From: Halocafeteria seosinensis
Taxonomy: Eukaryota; Sar; Bigyra; Bicosoecida
NCBI GenBank assembly: GCA_001687465.1
Contig: LVLI01002349.1
Span: forward strand, 1-20,186
DNA: 20,186 nucleotides
Direction: 5' to 3'
Part shown: in pieces, positions 20,001 through 20,186 of the stretch
How the letters are laid out: every line of letters starts with the position of its first letter
Position numbering within the stretch: the first letter of the stretch is position 1
Position numbers and translations under genes: made by a program
The notes under the pieces: generated by a model
What the model saw: the letters and a program-made list of their open reading frames with translations, nothing else
What the model was told of the DNA's origin: nothing
Database searches by the model: none

Positions 20001-20186
20001 ATCCATCAACATGGACCTCTACCTCATATTCTCCGTACCCCTGGGGTAACTGGAAGACGGCGAAAGTGTGGTTCAGATCCAGTTCCTCGATCACGTGCGA
20101 ACATTCACCGCTTTGCTTTCTAAAGCATACACTTCCTTCGGTCCCGAAATTTTGTCCAGTGATGACGACCTCGATGGGATTGTCGT
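17041..20186 (-). CDS. IPT/TIG-domain, Cys-rich multi-pass membrane protein (N-terminus outside window)
   Basis: The frame is open from the stop at 17041 to the window edge, 1047 complete codons without an intron. Numbering is from the edge. Three IPT/TIG immunoglobulin-like domains are seen: about 1-82 (incomplete; VVITGQNFGT), 125-205 (GGVPIMLKGKNFGPD...FSYDPPRV) and 213-275 (GETIIIKGQNFSPGG). A Cys-rich region (about 290-400) follows, with EECLHCPEE, CPGGELERD, GFWRVN and CAEGYTSTRCSQC, resembling the GCC2/GCC3-type modules of protist surface proteins. About nine hydrophobic helices come next (near 403-423, 430-447, 490-515, 530-550, 585-610, 657-675, 682-700, 782-800 and 821-845). The motif FFNFNLELAAPEC between helices 2 and 3 is typical of this family as I know it. 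A coiled coil (KKRLEDAREEIRRLRKLK, about 929-946) and a Ser-rich cytoplasmic tail end it. The role is likely a cell-surface receptor or channel-like protein, unproven. Confidence 0.88.
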   Translation of the reverse strand, partial: DNPIEVVITGQNFGTEGSVCFRKQSGECSHVIEELDLNHTFAVFQLPQGYGEYEVEVHVDGWSDAESGVESTQQFKYDPPEVHDVRRMESALSSNRDCTPFSRCFQGDGDEEQCVMEHPQCFPTVGGVPIMLKGKNFGPDYSVVQPKIDGEACQMEPQHESEMTHNEVYCTLPGGVGTDINAAVTVGDAESSVTTTFSYDPPRVDTVRPNVPNAEGETIIIKGQNFSPGGSSRNVRVLVGDLPCLNPLVEDDTTISCSTQADVVGSKSINLTVAEREVFFPKWRDFIIAKCEQHWYGLKGEECLHCPEEEVGAVCPGGELERDLIYADEGFWRVNDSTPSDRCHEKRQDRKQCPVFLGCIPQFACLGNNTCAEGYTSTRCSQCVDGTHFRMNGECVKCPEHAWLLGVMFAMAAIGATIGGYLINAKQIQLAAFTIGLDYFQVVAIFARTRVDWPSSVERVLQILSFFNFNLELAAPECYVQPPPPYEVRWITMMAVPLAAATLLLVVYVLHYLYKLCILKRPAHKRHTHLNALIATLIIIMYVLYLFLSRMTLDVFNCIPADPPDGNLYMSGNTNIICGESDVHVNLLLPLALLSFALYVASFPVGSLLFLKRNKEKAKHDQILRAHGQGKSPLTNPNYVFRRRYQRLYYLFKPGKWYWITLILLRKFLIALTALMFRSTPTYQLGMSLLVIFAAFTLQIRHEPYMSRRQYYEVLEEHRRKVAEGDEIHMKIQAVIDATNEKTAKSVKKANTMQNELKSVEEARDGIPVSEPLVRLLADYNVVESLLLGSALLVSLSGIMLLSGRFDGEEKERNRGEYETLGILSVLVILLSCVYFIMVFIFELLSTFRPKIALEIASKISCGKKVKAQNVEGVRKQPSSRSGLRLLSTSVDDDETYDAQVNPLALPQRSSSDQETGSKAEGSDETAELKKRLEDAREEIRRLRKLKSAKTVKDAVEPDKKRDFLQYRPADFSNKRMFHPMSPYSTESSQPSGQTQETPLQVNKHSSLKALQAASFRNRRGSSRSLGSGSSPRAHKGTSSGSLGNDE

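Overview
This is a nuclear genomic fragment from a flagellated, free-living-type protist. The genes carry short GT-AG introns (47, 63, 64, 65, 67, 67, 73, 75 and 88 nt in the well-supported genes). The standard genetic code is used, with TAA, TAG and TGA all ending genes. Genes alternate between strands without operons. An axonemal inner-arm dynein intermediate chain (DNAI3/WDR63/IC140 type) implies a motile cilium. The IPT/TIG plus Cys-rich multi-pass membrane protein is a type I associate with algae and other protists, but I cannot fix the lineage from the sequence alone.

Layout. 1-1084: no convincing gene. 1085-3938: two minus-strand paralogues of a secreted GH25 lysozyme-like protein, a decayed third fragment, and an 84-88 bp tandem repeat between the two genes. 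In both paralogues the second acidic residue of the GH25 Asp-x-Glu signature is replaced by Ser. 4530-6991: a complete six-exon CNNM/Mam3-type membrane protein (DUF21, CBS pair, cNMP-binding-like tail). 7268-7769: a ubiquitin-eS30 ribosomal protein fusion with one intron after codon 6. 8413-8992: a two-exon small single-pass membrane protein of unknown function. 9391-12716: the three-exon dynein intermediate chain. 13509-14516: an unrecognised single-exon protein.

14517-16800 is a graveyard region. It holds a palindrome, an AT/GT microsatellite, a broken hAT transposase C-terminus (minus strand) and, directly next to it, a leucine-rich-repeat pseudogene with several frameshifts and stops (plus strand). 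17041-20186: a large intronless minus-strand gene for an IPT/TIG-domain, Cys-rich, roughly nine-helix membrane protein; its N-terminus lies beyond the window.

The genes do not form a pathway. CNNM and ubiquitin-eS30 converge, ubiquitin-eS30 and the 170-aa protein diverge, the 170-aa protein and the dynein chain converge, and the dynein chain and the unknown gene diverge. The best candidates for new biology are the pseudoenzyme-like GH25 pair with its matching signal-peptide intron (possibly only 29 nt in one copy), the IPT/TIG membrane protein, and the unrecognised genes at 8413 and 13509.
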